This document shows, piece after piece, positions 34,395 to 44,665 of a stretch of 64,000 bases of DNA. The stretch covers positions 18,416,247-18,480,246 of the forward strand of contig NC_079488.1 of assembly GCF_020520425.1 (NCBI RefSeq), given 5' to 3'. The notes under the pieces are model-generated. The model was not told the origin of the DNA. It did not search any database and saw nothing but the letters and a program-made list of their open reading frames with translations. Source of the DNA: Spinacia oleracea. Taxonomy: Eukaryota > Streptophyta > Magnoliopsida > Caryophyllales > Amaranthaceae. Positions within the stretch are counted from its first letter, which is position 1. Every line of letters begins with the position of its first letter. Made by a program: the position numbers and the translations under genes.

Positions 34395-35004
34395 GTTATA
34401 ACGGATGTAAAGAAAGAATAAATAACGTAATAAAGAACGCAGAGAATTTAACGTGGTTCACTAACAATGTGTTAGCTACGTCCACAGGCAGAGGGGAGGA
34501 AAGTTTTATTGATCTTGAGGATTACAGATTACAGAATACAACTAGGCTATGACCTAGAGAGTTTATATAGTACCCGTGCTGGGGCGTTGCAGTAAGGGGC
34601 TTGACCGATTCAAGGCATTATCTAACAGAGTTCATCTGAAATTGTTTTTTAACAAGTACGTGACCATCAGGAGCAAGAGGAACGATTGGGCACATTGCCC
34701 TAGTGTTAAAATAATGCCTTAAATCGAACGAGCCCCTTATTGCAACACCCCAGTACGGGGATCTGTTGTTCTGGACTTTATCTGTTTTGGATCAATTTTC
34801 TTGTTTTTGCGCATCCGTCTAGAGAGTACTATATAAACTCTCAAAGTCATAACCTAGTGGTATCTTATAATGTGTAATCCTCAAGATCAATAAAACTTTC
34901 CTCCTCTCTTTCTGTGGACGTACCTAACACATTGTTAATGAACCATGTTAAATCTATGCGTTCTTTATTTACGTTATTTAATCTTTCTTTGTTTCCGTTA
35001 TAAC
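34395..35004. mobile_element. Foldback-type element with long inverted arms
   Basis: Ends are GTTATAACGG and CCGTTATAAC, a perfect 10-bp inverted pair. The arms stay recognisably inverted for over 200 bp each. For example, CTACGTCCACAGGCAGAGGGG pairs with CTCTCTTTCTGTGGACGTAC, and ACCCGTGCTGGGGCGTTGCA with TGCAACACCCCAGTACGGGG, leaving about 100 bp of spacer. No clear target duplication. The arm contains TATATAGTAC, so it may derive from two LTR-like copies head to head. No protein. Confidence 0.75.
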
Positions 35005-35011
35005 ACCGTAG

Positions 35012-35403
35012 AAATTTCGGAGGAGTTTCTCATAAATCAGATGTTTATAGCTATGGAATGATGCTTTTGGACATGGTATGTGGCAGATAGTTTCTGAAGC
35101 TAAGGGTAGCAGTGAAGTGTACTTTCCTGAATGGATATATAGTCAGCTCGAGGTTGAAGATGAGCTTGAAAATGACATTGAGGTTCATGGGATGATAAAG
35201 AATGATGAAGAGAAAGAGGTACGAAGAAAGATGATTTTGGTGGGATTATGGTGTATACAATCATATCCCTCGAATCGACCACCTATGAACAGAGTTTTAG
35301 AAATGTTAGAAGGTCCTCTTGAGTCACTATAAGTGCCTCCCAAGCCACACATATCTTCTCCCCCAACATCTGTATTCGATTCTTCTACAACACACACAGA
35401 TTA
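35012..35403 (+). pseudogene. LRK10-like kinase 3' fragment, inverted relative to the other copies
   Basis: Encodes the kinase C-lobe only: RNFGGVSHKSDVYSYGMM, LDMVCG, then after a small deletion VSEAKGSSEVYFPEWIYSQL, MILVGLWCIQSYPSNRPPMN and LEMLEGPLESL, with a stop at 35330-35332. Homology to the paralogues' C-terminal tail continues to the terminal TAG at 35401. It begins directly beside the foldback element, so that element or a rearrangement marks the breakpoint. The deletion at about 35085 (CGR..IVS region) removes the loop between helices. Confidence 0.9.
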
Positions 35404-36333
35404 GGTTTCTCATCACTAGTCAAATCAGGTTAGCTATCTTTGTATTAAAAGTTAATTTTACAAGCTGATCATAGGCTTTGTTCTCTTCACCTGGTATGAT
35501 CTGATTTTTCTAGTTTCTAGTCTGATGTTTGAATGTTTTCTACGAGTGTTTTTTCTTTTTTTCTTTTGGTCTAGGTTGGTCTGGTCTGGTCTAGTTTGAA
35601 AGGTCTAATCAAACGCTATGCAAATAGCTCTAGGAATTAACCCTAGGGTTAATTCTTTCTAGTTTAGGATTAATGTTTACTTAACCCTGGCAACTAACCA
35701 TAACCATTGCCTTGGCAATCTGATCTGGTGTGGTCTGATCTAATAAACAATAACAAATAAGGTGAAAAAAACATAGCCTAATTGGACATTATGCTGCTCC
35801 GAATCCCAGCAAGGCAGATAGGAGTGTATATGACTAACACTAAATGCCACGAGTGAAAACGGTTAAAAGAATGCAGGACTTGCAGAATCTAGCTTAGAAC
35901 TAACCAAGGAACAAACATGTTTTTCATTCATTGCATCAGAGTGCTGAGCAAGAGAATCATCCATTCATCCCTGTCACTGAGCTCGGCAAGCCATCTGCAT
36001 GCATGGAAATCTGTACAAACCTACAAAGACAACGCCACCACGGTACGCCAGCTTAGTCTTTTCACTCAAATCTAAAACAGGAAATTGATTCAAAGAGAGA
36101 ACAGAAATGCACAAAGACAACCAAAAAAAGGGAAAAGTTCTGCAGAAACTCTGAAACTCAAATGTTACTGCAAATGAACACTGAACTACTGAAGAATGAG
36201 GATGATGAAGACATCAGCTTTGAAGTTGGTTGGTCTCACCAGCAGGATAATATAGTCAACAAGATAAATTCTCACCATACAGAAATGCACAAGGCTACAA
36301 TGTCAACATCTAGCCTTATGTGTTAGAGAATTA
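35404..36333. other. Intergenic, no gene seen
   Basis: AT-rich. A short GGTCT-rich run (35570-35600) is the only simple repeat. Nothing coding was recognised. Confidence 0.5.
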
Positions 36334-36956
36334 GACTCCGTTTATTTTGACGGAAAACATTTACAGAGGAAAATGGTTTTCCTTGGAAAACATTTTCTGG
36401 AGGAAAACTCAAATGGAAAGTAGTTTTCCCTTGTTTGTTTGTATGAAAATAATTTTAGGGGGAATAAAGTACCTAGAAAACCTAGAAATAACCTGTCACT
36501 GGAATTTCTTAAAAAATTAACACAAAATTAGACGATAATGTAAAATCAGACAATGACTTCTTGAATGAAGTTAGAAAAAAATCAACACAAAAAAAGATGA
36601 GATTAAATTAGAGAAGTTCCACCAAAATAATGATCAATTTAGACAAATAACGGTAATTTATCTAGAGAGCCAAAATCAAATGATATTCAAACAATGAATA
36701 TTTAATTGATTGATATTGAGATCGACGAACATACATCATAGGAAGAGGAGCGAGGTAGAGGAAGAGAAGGGAAAGTATAACGACTATCCAACTATTGCAA
36801 AGGAAAAGGTATTTTCCTCTATGGACAACTCTTTTCTGGCCTACTTTTCCTTTAGCTGGGCTGTCCCAAACAAACAAACGAACTGAAGAAAGTAAGGAAA
36901 ACCATGTTTCTTCGGGATGGTTTTCCCAATGGTTTTCCCCTGAAACAAACACAGCC
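36334..36956. mobile_element. Tourist/Harbinger-like MITE (623 bp)
   Basis: Flanked by TTA on both sides (36331-36333, 36957-36959), the PIF/Harbinger TWA duplication. The ends are imperfect inverted repeats: GACTCCGTTTATTTTGACGG on the left, and GGCTGTGTTTGTTTCAGGGG when the right end is read in reverse. Inner GGAAAACC motifs recur near both ends. No transposase. Confidence 0.75.
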
Positions 36957-37107
36957 TTAGAGTCTTGGTAACAGATCTCGAAAATATAAATTACAACAAT
37001 CCCTTAACCAAATCACTCAATATTTATGATATTCACATCATTTATCAAAGCCATACACTAGATACATATGTGTACGAGTGTAAGAACAACGCAAAATATC
37101 TCAGAGT

Positions 37108-38208
37108 TCACTCAAATGCCAAGTGAACATTTATATAGAAGATCAAGATCATATACAAATAATTTGGCATATAATTATGGAATGCACTATTAGACAAAGA
37201 TTGGTTATTGTAAATTATAAAACAATTAGCATGGAGAAGACGTCCACCTTGAGTACCATTGCAACACTCCGGAATCATTGTATATAACTTTGCTAAGCAT
37301 TTGCTGCAACTCATCGCGGGTATGTCAGGCGTGCACTGAACCAGTACGTAAATTTTCTGATGAGTACCCGTCACCTGAACTTCCCTGCTAGCAAAATTAG
37401 GGTTCGTCCAATTACCATAACCTGCTTCTGTAACGAGTACCTACAATGTATTTGACAATGTCTCGTTGTACTGCTGGTAGTTACTGATCATATTATCCCC
37501 AATTGGTCCATAACTGAACAGATTTGCATCTTCGAATTCAGAGCTATTTGCATACCGTACTATACAATTATGGCTTAATGTGAATGCATAGCATTCCACA
37601 TTGTAAATCTGTAGTTCACGATCAGTCATCAATTCTCTTACCTTCACCAAACAATCGTGACATTGTCGAACACCTATATCACCCCGACAAAGATAACTAC
37701 CATAAGTGATAAAATCTGAACTAAGATTGAGAGAAATCAGAGAAAGAGAGAGAATTGTGTGTTTCTTGTTATTGCAAAACTGATCAACTGATTATTACAG
37801 CAAGGCAGCATATAAATAGTAAGAAAAGCTTCTAGAATATTCTATGAGTTGTTGTAACAAACTCCTAAAAACTAGGAGAGGAGAATAACAGAATGTGCAT
37901 GGTAGCAACATGCAATGTAAGCTTTAAACATAAATGCATAAGGATAAAAGCTATAATCAACAATAAGCCCTAGGGGGAACTTCACCTACCGAGGTTTTGA
38001 AGAAACTCGGAGGTGAAGGTGAAGATGAGGACTCGGAAACAAGAAGTGAGAGAAGTGTATGCACATTGTTTTCGTATACACTATTTCGTTCTATGGAATT
38101 ACTATAGCAAACTCCAGCTGCAGGATGGTCGTTGAAGACACCATGTACAGGATTGGTAATTATGCAGATAATGGTAAAGAGGAAGATGAGATAGATTGCC
38201 AATTCCAT
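37108..38208 (-). pseudogene. DUF26 (Gnk2-like) cysteine-rich repeat secretory protein, split by a solo LTR
   Basis: Starts with a signal peptide (MELAIYLIFLFTIICIITNP). Two DUF26 domains follow, each with an intact C-X8-C-X2-C core: CRGDIGVRQCHDC (just left of the LTR) and CTPDIPAMSCSKC, then CCNGTQGGR. Ignoring the LTR and one copy of its duplication, the frame is continuous for 280 codons, interrupted only by a TAG at 37441-37443 between the domains. This fits the secreted, kinase-less CRRSP class (two DUF26 domains, about 250-280 residues). These proteins are apoplastic; ginkbilobin-type members have antifungal and mannose-binding activity. No introns are visible. Damage is the solo LTR (37707-37962) and the single stop; a nearby kinase domain was not found. 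Confidence 0.88.
37707..37962 (-). mobile_element. Solo LTR (256 bp) with a heat-shock element, inside the DUF26 gene
   Basis: Starts TGATAAAATC, ends ATAATCAACA, with ATAAG on both sides (37702-37706, 37963-37967). Removing it plus one ATAAG restores the DUF26 reading (codons for AYG). It carries TTCTAGAATATTC at 37830-37842, a perfect nTTCnnGAAnnTTCn heat-shock factor site. On the reverse strand a TATA-like TATTTATATGC follows about 15 bp downstream, so the reverse strand is the likely sense strand. No internal genes remain. Confidence 0.85.
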
Positions 38209-39281
38209 GGTTAGTTGCTTATTGGCCCAAAAAGCTTAAAGTCAACTCTAAGAAAGAAGTATTTTGTAGAGAATGAAGCATGGACTGTTTCAAGGTGTCA
38301 GATTACAGAAAGGTTGATAGTGAATGAATATAAGTTATTTTTTGCCATTCTCCAAAGCATATGCTTAAATTGGAGCCATTTCCAACCTTCCAAACATATA
38401 TTCCCTCCGTATTTAAATAGGAGTCACATATGGCCGGGCACGGGTATTAAGGAAGAAGAGTTAAATAAAATTAAATACTGTAATATATCTCGAAAGTTGC
38501 TCACTGAGGGTAAAAAAATTCACTATATATCACGAAAGAAATAGAAAAGCATTAGGAGACCCTCCTCACTGTGGGTAAACAAACCAAACAAGTGATAGCC
38601 TACGCAAAAACAAGGGATGAGCAGCCAAAGTAACAACTTCAATTCGCTGTAGAAATAAGGTTCTAGCTTTTGAGCCAAATGACCATTCAATGCTTAATGT
38701 TTATACTTAAAAGAAGAAAATTGTTAGGATACTTGCACAATAATTATACAATCATACTTGGTATTATGATTCTCAAACATCTCTCGCTGTAAATGATTAA
38801 AGCAAAGCATACCCTTGGAATTATTTTGCAGAAATCCTAATGTTCTTAAAGCTGAAGAAGCAAACCTAACTAGTTGACAGGAATCCTACTTGTCATGATA
38901 ACTTCTGGTGTGCCAATATGAGAGATACAAGAACATAAATAACTGGATGCATTACCCTTTCACCAAGACCAGATTTCAAGCACTACCTCCTCGTTAGTTA
39001 TGAAGAAAGTCATTCAATCATGCATGATAGATTGATATCCAGTTAAATTATAAAGGTCTTCAGTCTTAGTCCTGTTTGACAAATGCAATACTAACCTACT
39101 TGGGTAGAACATTAAATAAGGAATCATAAGGTCGGTGGCAGTCTAATCCATACTCATTGTTCAATTGTTCCATCACTTCTGTTAGAGCTAGTTTAAAGAG
39201 TTAACACGTACATACAAAAAGACATATTGACTCCGTACTAATTTGCTGCAGAATCATCAACTCAGCAACAAGTTGGATCTT
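38209..39281. other. Intergenic; MITE remnant near 38400
   Basis: TTCCCTCCGTATTTAAATAG at 38400 looks like one Stowaway-type terminus; the partner was not found. Otherwise AT-rich non-coding sequence up to the U1 promoter. Confidence 0.5.
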
Positions 39282-39331
39282 GTCCCACATCATTTAACGA
39301 ACAAGAGGTTTACAACAATGAGTATAAAAAA
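39282..39331 (+). promoter_or_regulatory. Plant snRNA promoter: USE and TATA box of the U1 gene
   Basis: GTCCCACATCA at 39282-39292 matches the plant upstream sequence element (RTCCCACATCG) at 10 of 11 bases. TATAAAAA at 39324-39331 lies 31 nt downstream of it and about 31 nt before the RNA start. That USE-TATA spacing is the Pol II form; Pol III U6-type genes have about 10 nt less. Confidence 0.85.
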
Positions 39332-39354
39332 GAGATGCGTATAACTTAACAAAT

Positions 39355-39514
39355 TACTTACCTGGACGGGGTCAATGAGCGATCATTAAGGCTCATGGCC
39401 TAAGTAGGTGACCTCCATTGCACTTTAGGAGGGGTGCCTGCCTAACATCTTCCCAAAGGGAAGAGTGTACGTCATAATTTGTGATAGTGGGGGCCTGCGT
39501 TCGCGCGGCCCCTC
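39355..39514 (+). ncRNA. U1 spliceosomal snRNA
   Basis: About 160 nt. The 5' splice-site-pairing sequence ACTTACCTG is intact at the 5' end (39357-39365), followed by GACGGGGTCAATGAGCGATC, the U1-70K/U1A stem-loops, the Sm-type CATAATTTGTGATAG and the terminal hairpin GGGGCCTGCGTTCGCGCGGCCCC. The first base is T where U1 usually has A. With a good USE and TATA upstream, it is probably an expressed gene. It pairs with 5' splice sites in the nuclear spliceosome. Confidence 0.93.
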
Positions 39515-41121
39515 TTCAATTCTTTCTAAAGATTTTACCACCTGCAAAAAAGAAGAAGTAGCTTGGTTAATCAACTAACAATATTGGCATATTGATTGAT
39601 CTGTTAGACGTTGGAGGAAGTAAAATCTGTTCTTCAAAAGCGTGCATCTTTCTCATAAGTCCTACTCGTCTAAAGGGGAAGAAATGAAAGTTCCTGAACA
39701 CATTATTAGTACAGATTACATCCCTGAAAGAGAACTTGTGCTGAGTAGGAAATGTATTTGTGAGAGAGAACTTGTGCTGAGTAGGACTAAATACTTATTG
39801 CAGCACTAAAATTCTACTCTCCAGGAACCTATTACATTCCTTAACATATCACAGGGCCAAGGCCAAACATTTCTCATTTCCTATGCAGTCTTTTAGGTCC
39901 ACTATAAGCTGATTAGCTTCCAAAGGTGTAGAACATATTAGGTGCACCTGGGTGCACGGTGCACCCTCTTATATATTCCCCTTACATGTAAGGAGAAAAT
40001 ATGCGAGGGACCACCCATGAGCATAAAAATACCCTTGGGTGCACGATACACCCGGGTGTACCTAATAATTTTCAGCATAGGTGTGCCTATTCCTAAAAGA
40101 ACCTCACTAAATACTTCGCCAAGTCTCTATTTCTTCCATGACAACATTAGAAGTTGAGCAAAAAGGTTTACTTTGTGTCCTGCCTACCTTAACATCAGAT
40201 TTGGCATTTTAAGTATGAATGATTCACCATTTGATGTGCTGGACCTGTTGTAACAAAAATGATAATGTCAGAAGTTTCTGGGTAGGATCCCAGAATAATT
40301 TCAGTTCAACATGAACCATAAGTACATAATATTGAAATGCTTCTCTTAGCATATTAGTAATTGGAAAGTTGGAAGTTGGAACCAATCAAAATGGAAAGAA
40401 GATTGAATTTCCGTTCTCTCTGCCAAGTGACAAAATCTTTGTCAAGAAGATTTCAATAGCATATGTTCCCAACTTAACCTAAATTTCTTACCATAAAAAA
40501 ACCAACAAGTTTCTATTAAGAAATGTAACATAACATATGTAAAACACAAGGAGTTGACAGGAACTTTGGTTTGCTAACTATTTTGTGCATCAGACAAGGA
40601 GAATGTTACCCCAAAGGCATTCGACCGAGTACCAAGAAGACCACTCTCTTCAAGGAACTGACTAGCGGAAGGGTAGCACGGGGTATGACTTGAGAACTGA
40701 CGACTAAGGGAAGGGTATCACGGGGTATGTCTCTCACATATAGTGTAATCGGAGATCAATTGTTAAACTTTGTCATCTTAAACTTCAGATTCTGGTATCA
40801 TTGTTTTCAACAGAGGCTGAGGCATTCATGTAAGTTTTACTCTTCGCCGCATTAAATGACATACATTTGAATGGGTTCTTCAAGGAGATTCAAATACATT
40901 TAAATGGCGTCCTTTAAGGAGACTGTAACAACCCAAGTGCAAGTTCTTTATTTACGTCAACAACTATTTACAGTAAAAACTAGTTATTGAGTTATAGAGG
41001 ATACATGATGTGAATCATGTAACCCCTAATAAATTCATCAATTTTATATCCCTCACTCTAAATAATTGTGTGTATTTTACAACTTAGTCTTACTATTCTG
41101 TATAAGAGAAATTTTGATATG
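39515..41121. other. Non-coding stretch with one copy of a dispersed repeat
   Basis: No gene recognised. GTGCACCnGGGTGCACxGTGCACC-like palindromic phrases occur near 39940-40060. A segment at about 40720-40862 recurs at about 43270-43410 (listed separately). Confidence 0.5.
40720..40862 (+). repeat. Dispersed repeat, copy 1
   Basis: GGTATGTCTCTCACATATAG through TTAAACTTTGTCATCTTAAA to GCATTAAATGAC. It matches 43270-43410 in the same orientation at high but imperfect identity. The pair brackets the U2 sequences. Confidence 0.75.
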
Positions 41122-41325
41122 TGATTTAGGGGGGTGCGCCAGGCTCGTGCAGTAGTGCAACGCATGGGCGACGCTTGAAGACCCCAGAAGCAAGCTACTG
41201 TGATGGGACTTCCCCCTTAAAAAAAAAAATTAATATCGTTGTGGACCATTGGTCCACGTATCAGATATTCAACTGATAAGAACAGATACTACACTTGATC
41301 TTAGCCAAAAGGCCGAGAAAGGTAT
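41122..41325 (-). ncRNA. U2 spliceosomal snRNA (full length; promoter doubtful)
   Basis: The reverse strand starts ATACCTTTCTCGGCCTTTTG at 41325. It contains the branch-point-pairing GTGTAGTATCTGTTC, stem-loops IIa/b (TACGTGGACCAATGGTCCAC), an Sm-like AT-rich tract, AAGGGGGAAGTCCCATCAC and the 3' hairpins to CGCACCCCCCTAAATCA. Core elements look intact. A TATA-like CACATAAAA lies about 25-33 nt upstream, but no USE (RTCCCACATCG) is seen near -70. It is therefore either weakly expressed or a pseudogene copy. Opposite strand to U1. Confidence 0.88.
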
Positions 41326-42421
41326 GATTTGTTCATTCTCAATTCTTGCCTTTTATGTGCTATAGATACAAGCAGTCTTCTCGTACATTATCAATACGGT
41401 ACAACTCCTTATTTTGGGGTTTCGTCCACAACAAACTTTAGGAACTCGTTATTACTCTGATGTCTGCATTACATGGATAAAGTATTGTATAACATTGCCA
41501 GAGAGGTCATGGAATCTTGTGAATTTGGAGAACAAATGGAGCAAGGTTTATCGTTCATACATAGTTTTTAAGGGTAAGGCTATACAGTGTGAAACCATCT
41601 TGAACAAATGGAGAAAGGTTTGTCACACGTAAATAACACTTAAAAGTGAGAGTGCTTACACTGGAACCTCCACAGATTGTCTTGATAAGGGTTGCAGTTG
41701 GACAGTTGTTGCTTCTCCCTGTAAAAGAGCAAGCAAAAGTAAAAAAAGTTCATGAGCCCAAAATGTTGATACAACATTATTCAATCTTTAAAATACCATG
41801 TAAATTCAGTTGTTTTACTCCTAACATCTCTGACAAAATATGTAAGAGACAACAGGCTAGAGGCTTTGAAATCTGAAACCAATTCCATAAACAACATAGT
41901 TGAGTTAGTATTTTCAAAAATCATTTATTCATTACATAGAACTAGTACGCATTAAACTGGATGCAAAGGTACTTTAATAAAATACTTGAGAACAAATTTC
42001 TAAAAATAAAATGAAGAAAGTAAAACTACAGCACCAATATTAGGTACGTATACCATTATCCTATAGTTAACAAGATTATCGGTATAAATATTTATAACGA
42101 CGGCAATGACCCACAATATTAGAAGGGAACACTAGTTTTATCCATATAGTCAAAGTACTAGGAAAACAGAAGTCTAGTTTTATGAAGTAAACAAGACAAA
42201 AAATACATCATTTTATATGCGCGGAACTAGGAAAAATGACCAATTTCTATTTTTTTATGTTGTGTAATTATTTATTTGAAGTTCCTTAAATTATGAGAAT
42301 TCCATATATGAAACCATCTTCCACAGAAAGTTCAATTGAGTGAAAAAGGGCAACCATAGGTCTTATCCTCACTAAAGGAATTAAAATTAATATTTTAAAA
42401 ATTTGTGACCAATTATCTAGT
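41326..42421. other. Non-coding stretch between the two U2 sequences
   Basis: AT-rich; no USE, no coding signal, no recognised repeat. Confidence 0.45.
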
Positions 42422-42504
42422 AGGGTGCGCCATACATATATTAAACCGATAAGAACAGATGCATACTTATCTTAGGTACTTGGCCAAAAGGACGAGAAAG
42501 ATAT
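42422..42504 (-). pseudogene. Degenerate U2 snRNA fragment
   Basis: The reverse strand begins ATATCTTTCTCGTCCTTTTGG, then has a disturbed stretch, ATCTGTTCTTATCGGTTTAAT and finally GGCGCACCC. The U2 5' end, the stem-loop IIa region and the 3'-terminal CGCACCC are fused, and the middle of the RNA is missing. Confidence 0.8.
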
Positions 42505-44386
42505 GATTTTCTTAAACTCCATTACCTCTTTTTGTTTTCTTGCAGCTTTGACCTCATCCTTCAGCCATTCAAGATAAACTACCCAGAAATTCTTCAAATT
42601 GCTGCCTGACGAGAATAACAACCTGTAATTAGATAAGTGGACATAATCAGAAGTAACACTGCTGCAAGTCTAAAAGTAGAAGTTTGCAGTCAATTAAATA
42701 TGGGGGAACTCAGCTTCTGCTTTTACCAGGGTTTCAAGACTATTGGAGCAATTTGCTTTCAAGTTTAAGAATCAGCTAATTAGTTACCGTTGAGAGCAAG
42801 GGAAAAAAAGGGGCAGAATTGTCTATAAATATAATTGAGAGTTTGATTAAACTTCCTTTTACATTTTGGGAGGGAAGAAGCCTTTCGAAAACTTGTACTG
42901 TTCTTCAACGTTGTTTATTCTCGAGTTACCAAACATATTTGATCTTCTTCTTCTCCGTATCTTCATATCAATGTGTAAGTTCATAGCAATATACCCCGTC
43001 AATGTACTTCAAAACAAAATTTGGGCTAACGCACTCCATTCATTACCTCAAAGAGCTCATGTAAAGAAAATATACGAAACACTTAGTATATAAATAAACA
43101 GTTTTCTTCTTATCACTCACGATCATAGCACGGTATGTAACTATGTAGGGAGAAACTATGAACAGCTCTATTTGGTCCCTAAGTTTGCAGTTCATCACTG
43201 TTCCTAAAAAATGCTATCCATACAAAAGTGTCCACTTCAATTAAATCCATTGAATTATAGAAGTACCATTAATGGTATGTCTCTCGCATGTAGTGTAATA
43301 GGAGATCAATTGTTAAACTTTGTTATCTTAAACCTCCTGGTGTCATTACTTTCAAAAGAGACTAAAGCATTCAAGTAGGTTTACTCTTTGCAGCATTAAA
43401 TGGCATAAGGTATGCTTCGTTAATCTTACGAACCTCAATTTTTTAAGGCCATTCAAACAACCTCAATTTTTTCTGGTCATTCAAACAACCTGAATTGTGG
43501 CTTCTCAATGTGATGAAGTCAATTATTTGATACATGGGATGATCGCATCAAACAGGATCTCCAAAGAAATAAAGCCTGCAATCATACATGAGCATCAAGT
43601 CAGATATGAGCAAAACCGAAGTAATGAGCAGGGGTGAGAATATTTCAATGTCATTAAATCATCAACCACTACGACACTAAAACAAGCAAGAAACAATTGT
43701 CAGATGCATTTCACACAACTGCAATTTAATCAGAAACATTTTACACAATAGTCAAAGCCTTTCAACACATAACTTCAACAAAGTAAGGTTCCTTTCTACC
43801 GGCCAAAATAAAAGATCAATAATCAAGCATTATATAATTACAACTGAGATAGACAAGCTTTATCTTTATATATAAAAAAAAAGTACCCCATACACAGCAT
43901 TATTTCATAACTGTTATAATGGTTGGAATAGTGAAGTAGTAAGCGATAAAAGTGTAACACGGATTTATGTGGTTCACTAACAACGCATTAGCTATATCCA
44001 CAATTAGAGGGGAGAAGGGTCTTAGCCCCAAAACTCATCCAACTTATTATAACTTCGGCCGGATGAGCCCTATGGCTTCTAAAGCACAAGACTACAAACC
44101 TACAACGCATAGGTCATGTGTCTTTAAAACCAAATATATTCTTTTTTCAAATTATAAACAAAAGGAAATTAATGCCTGCAAGCCTAGAGAAAATGACAAT
44201 GAAAGATAGATAAGAGAGAATCATCATCAAACAACCTAAGATATTATGTAGTAGCCCCAACCACAGTTAAAGAATGATACTCGTTCCTTCTGCAAAAGCC
44301 TTAACGCAAGTACTACACATCTCCACCACAGATTCAGTTTATAGCATCCAAGTCTCAAATGATTGAAGAATTAAACTACACTAGTC
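42505..44386. other. Non-coding stretch with repeat copy and LTR-like fragment
   Basis: Holds copy 2 of the dispersed repeat (about 43270-43410). Around 43955-44015 there is an LTR-like fragment (ATGTGGTTCACTAACAACGC, TTAGCTATATCCACAATTAG) related to the arms of the foldback element at 34395. No gene seen. Confidence 0.5.
43270..43410 (+). repeat. Dispersed repeat, copy 2
   Basis: Same phrases as copy 1 (GGTATGTCTCTCGCATGTAG, GGAGATCAATTGTTAAACTT, GCATTAAATGGC). The divergence suggests an old duplication. Confidence 0.75.
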
Positions 44387-44391
44387 ATAAG

Positions 44392-44665
44392 TGTAAGAAT
44401 GAGTAAAAGTGTATTTTACATTGAGAGATTTACAATATACTTATAGTAGAAGGTGGAGCTAATTACGTACAGTAGTAGCCTAACTAAGGTAATAGGAATA
44501 ATATCCAACTAAGGAATATATATATACAAGGTAGGTAGATGATTATGCAAATAATATACAATTACAGAGGATACTATCCTAGAATAAGATATATGCAAAT
44601 ATGTATACTAGGAGAATATTAAGGGAGGATAATATCAATTATTGACTTTGATATTATTCTCTTCA
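44392..44665 (-). repeat. 3' LTR of copia element 2
   Basis: 274 bp with TG...CA ends in element sense, preceded by the polypurine tract CTTGCGGGGGCA. Confidence 0.85.

Noticed and set aside
36662..36952. 96-codon reverse-strand ORF
   Set aside because: Lies inside the Tourist-like MITE and has no coding features.
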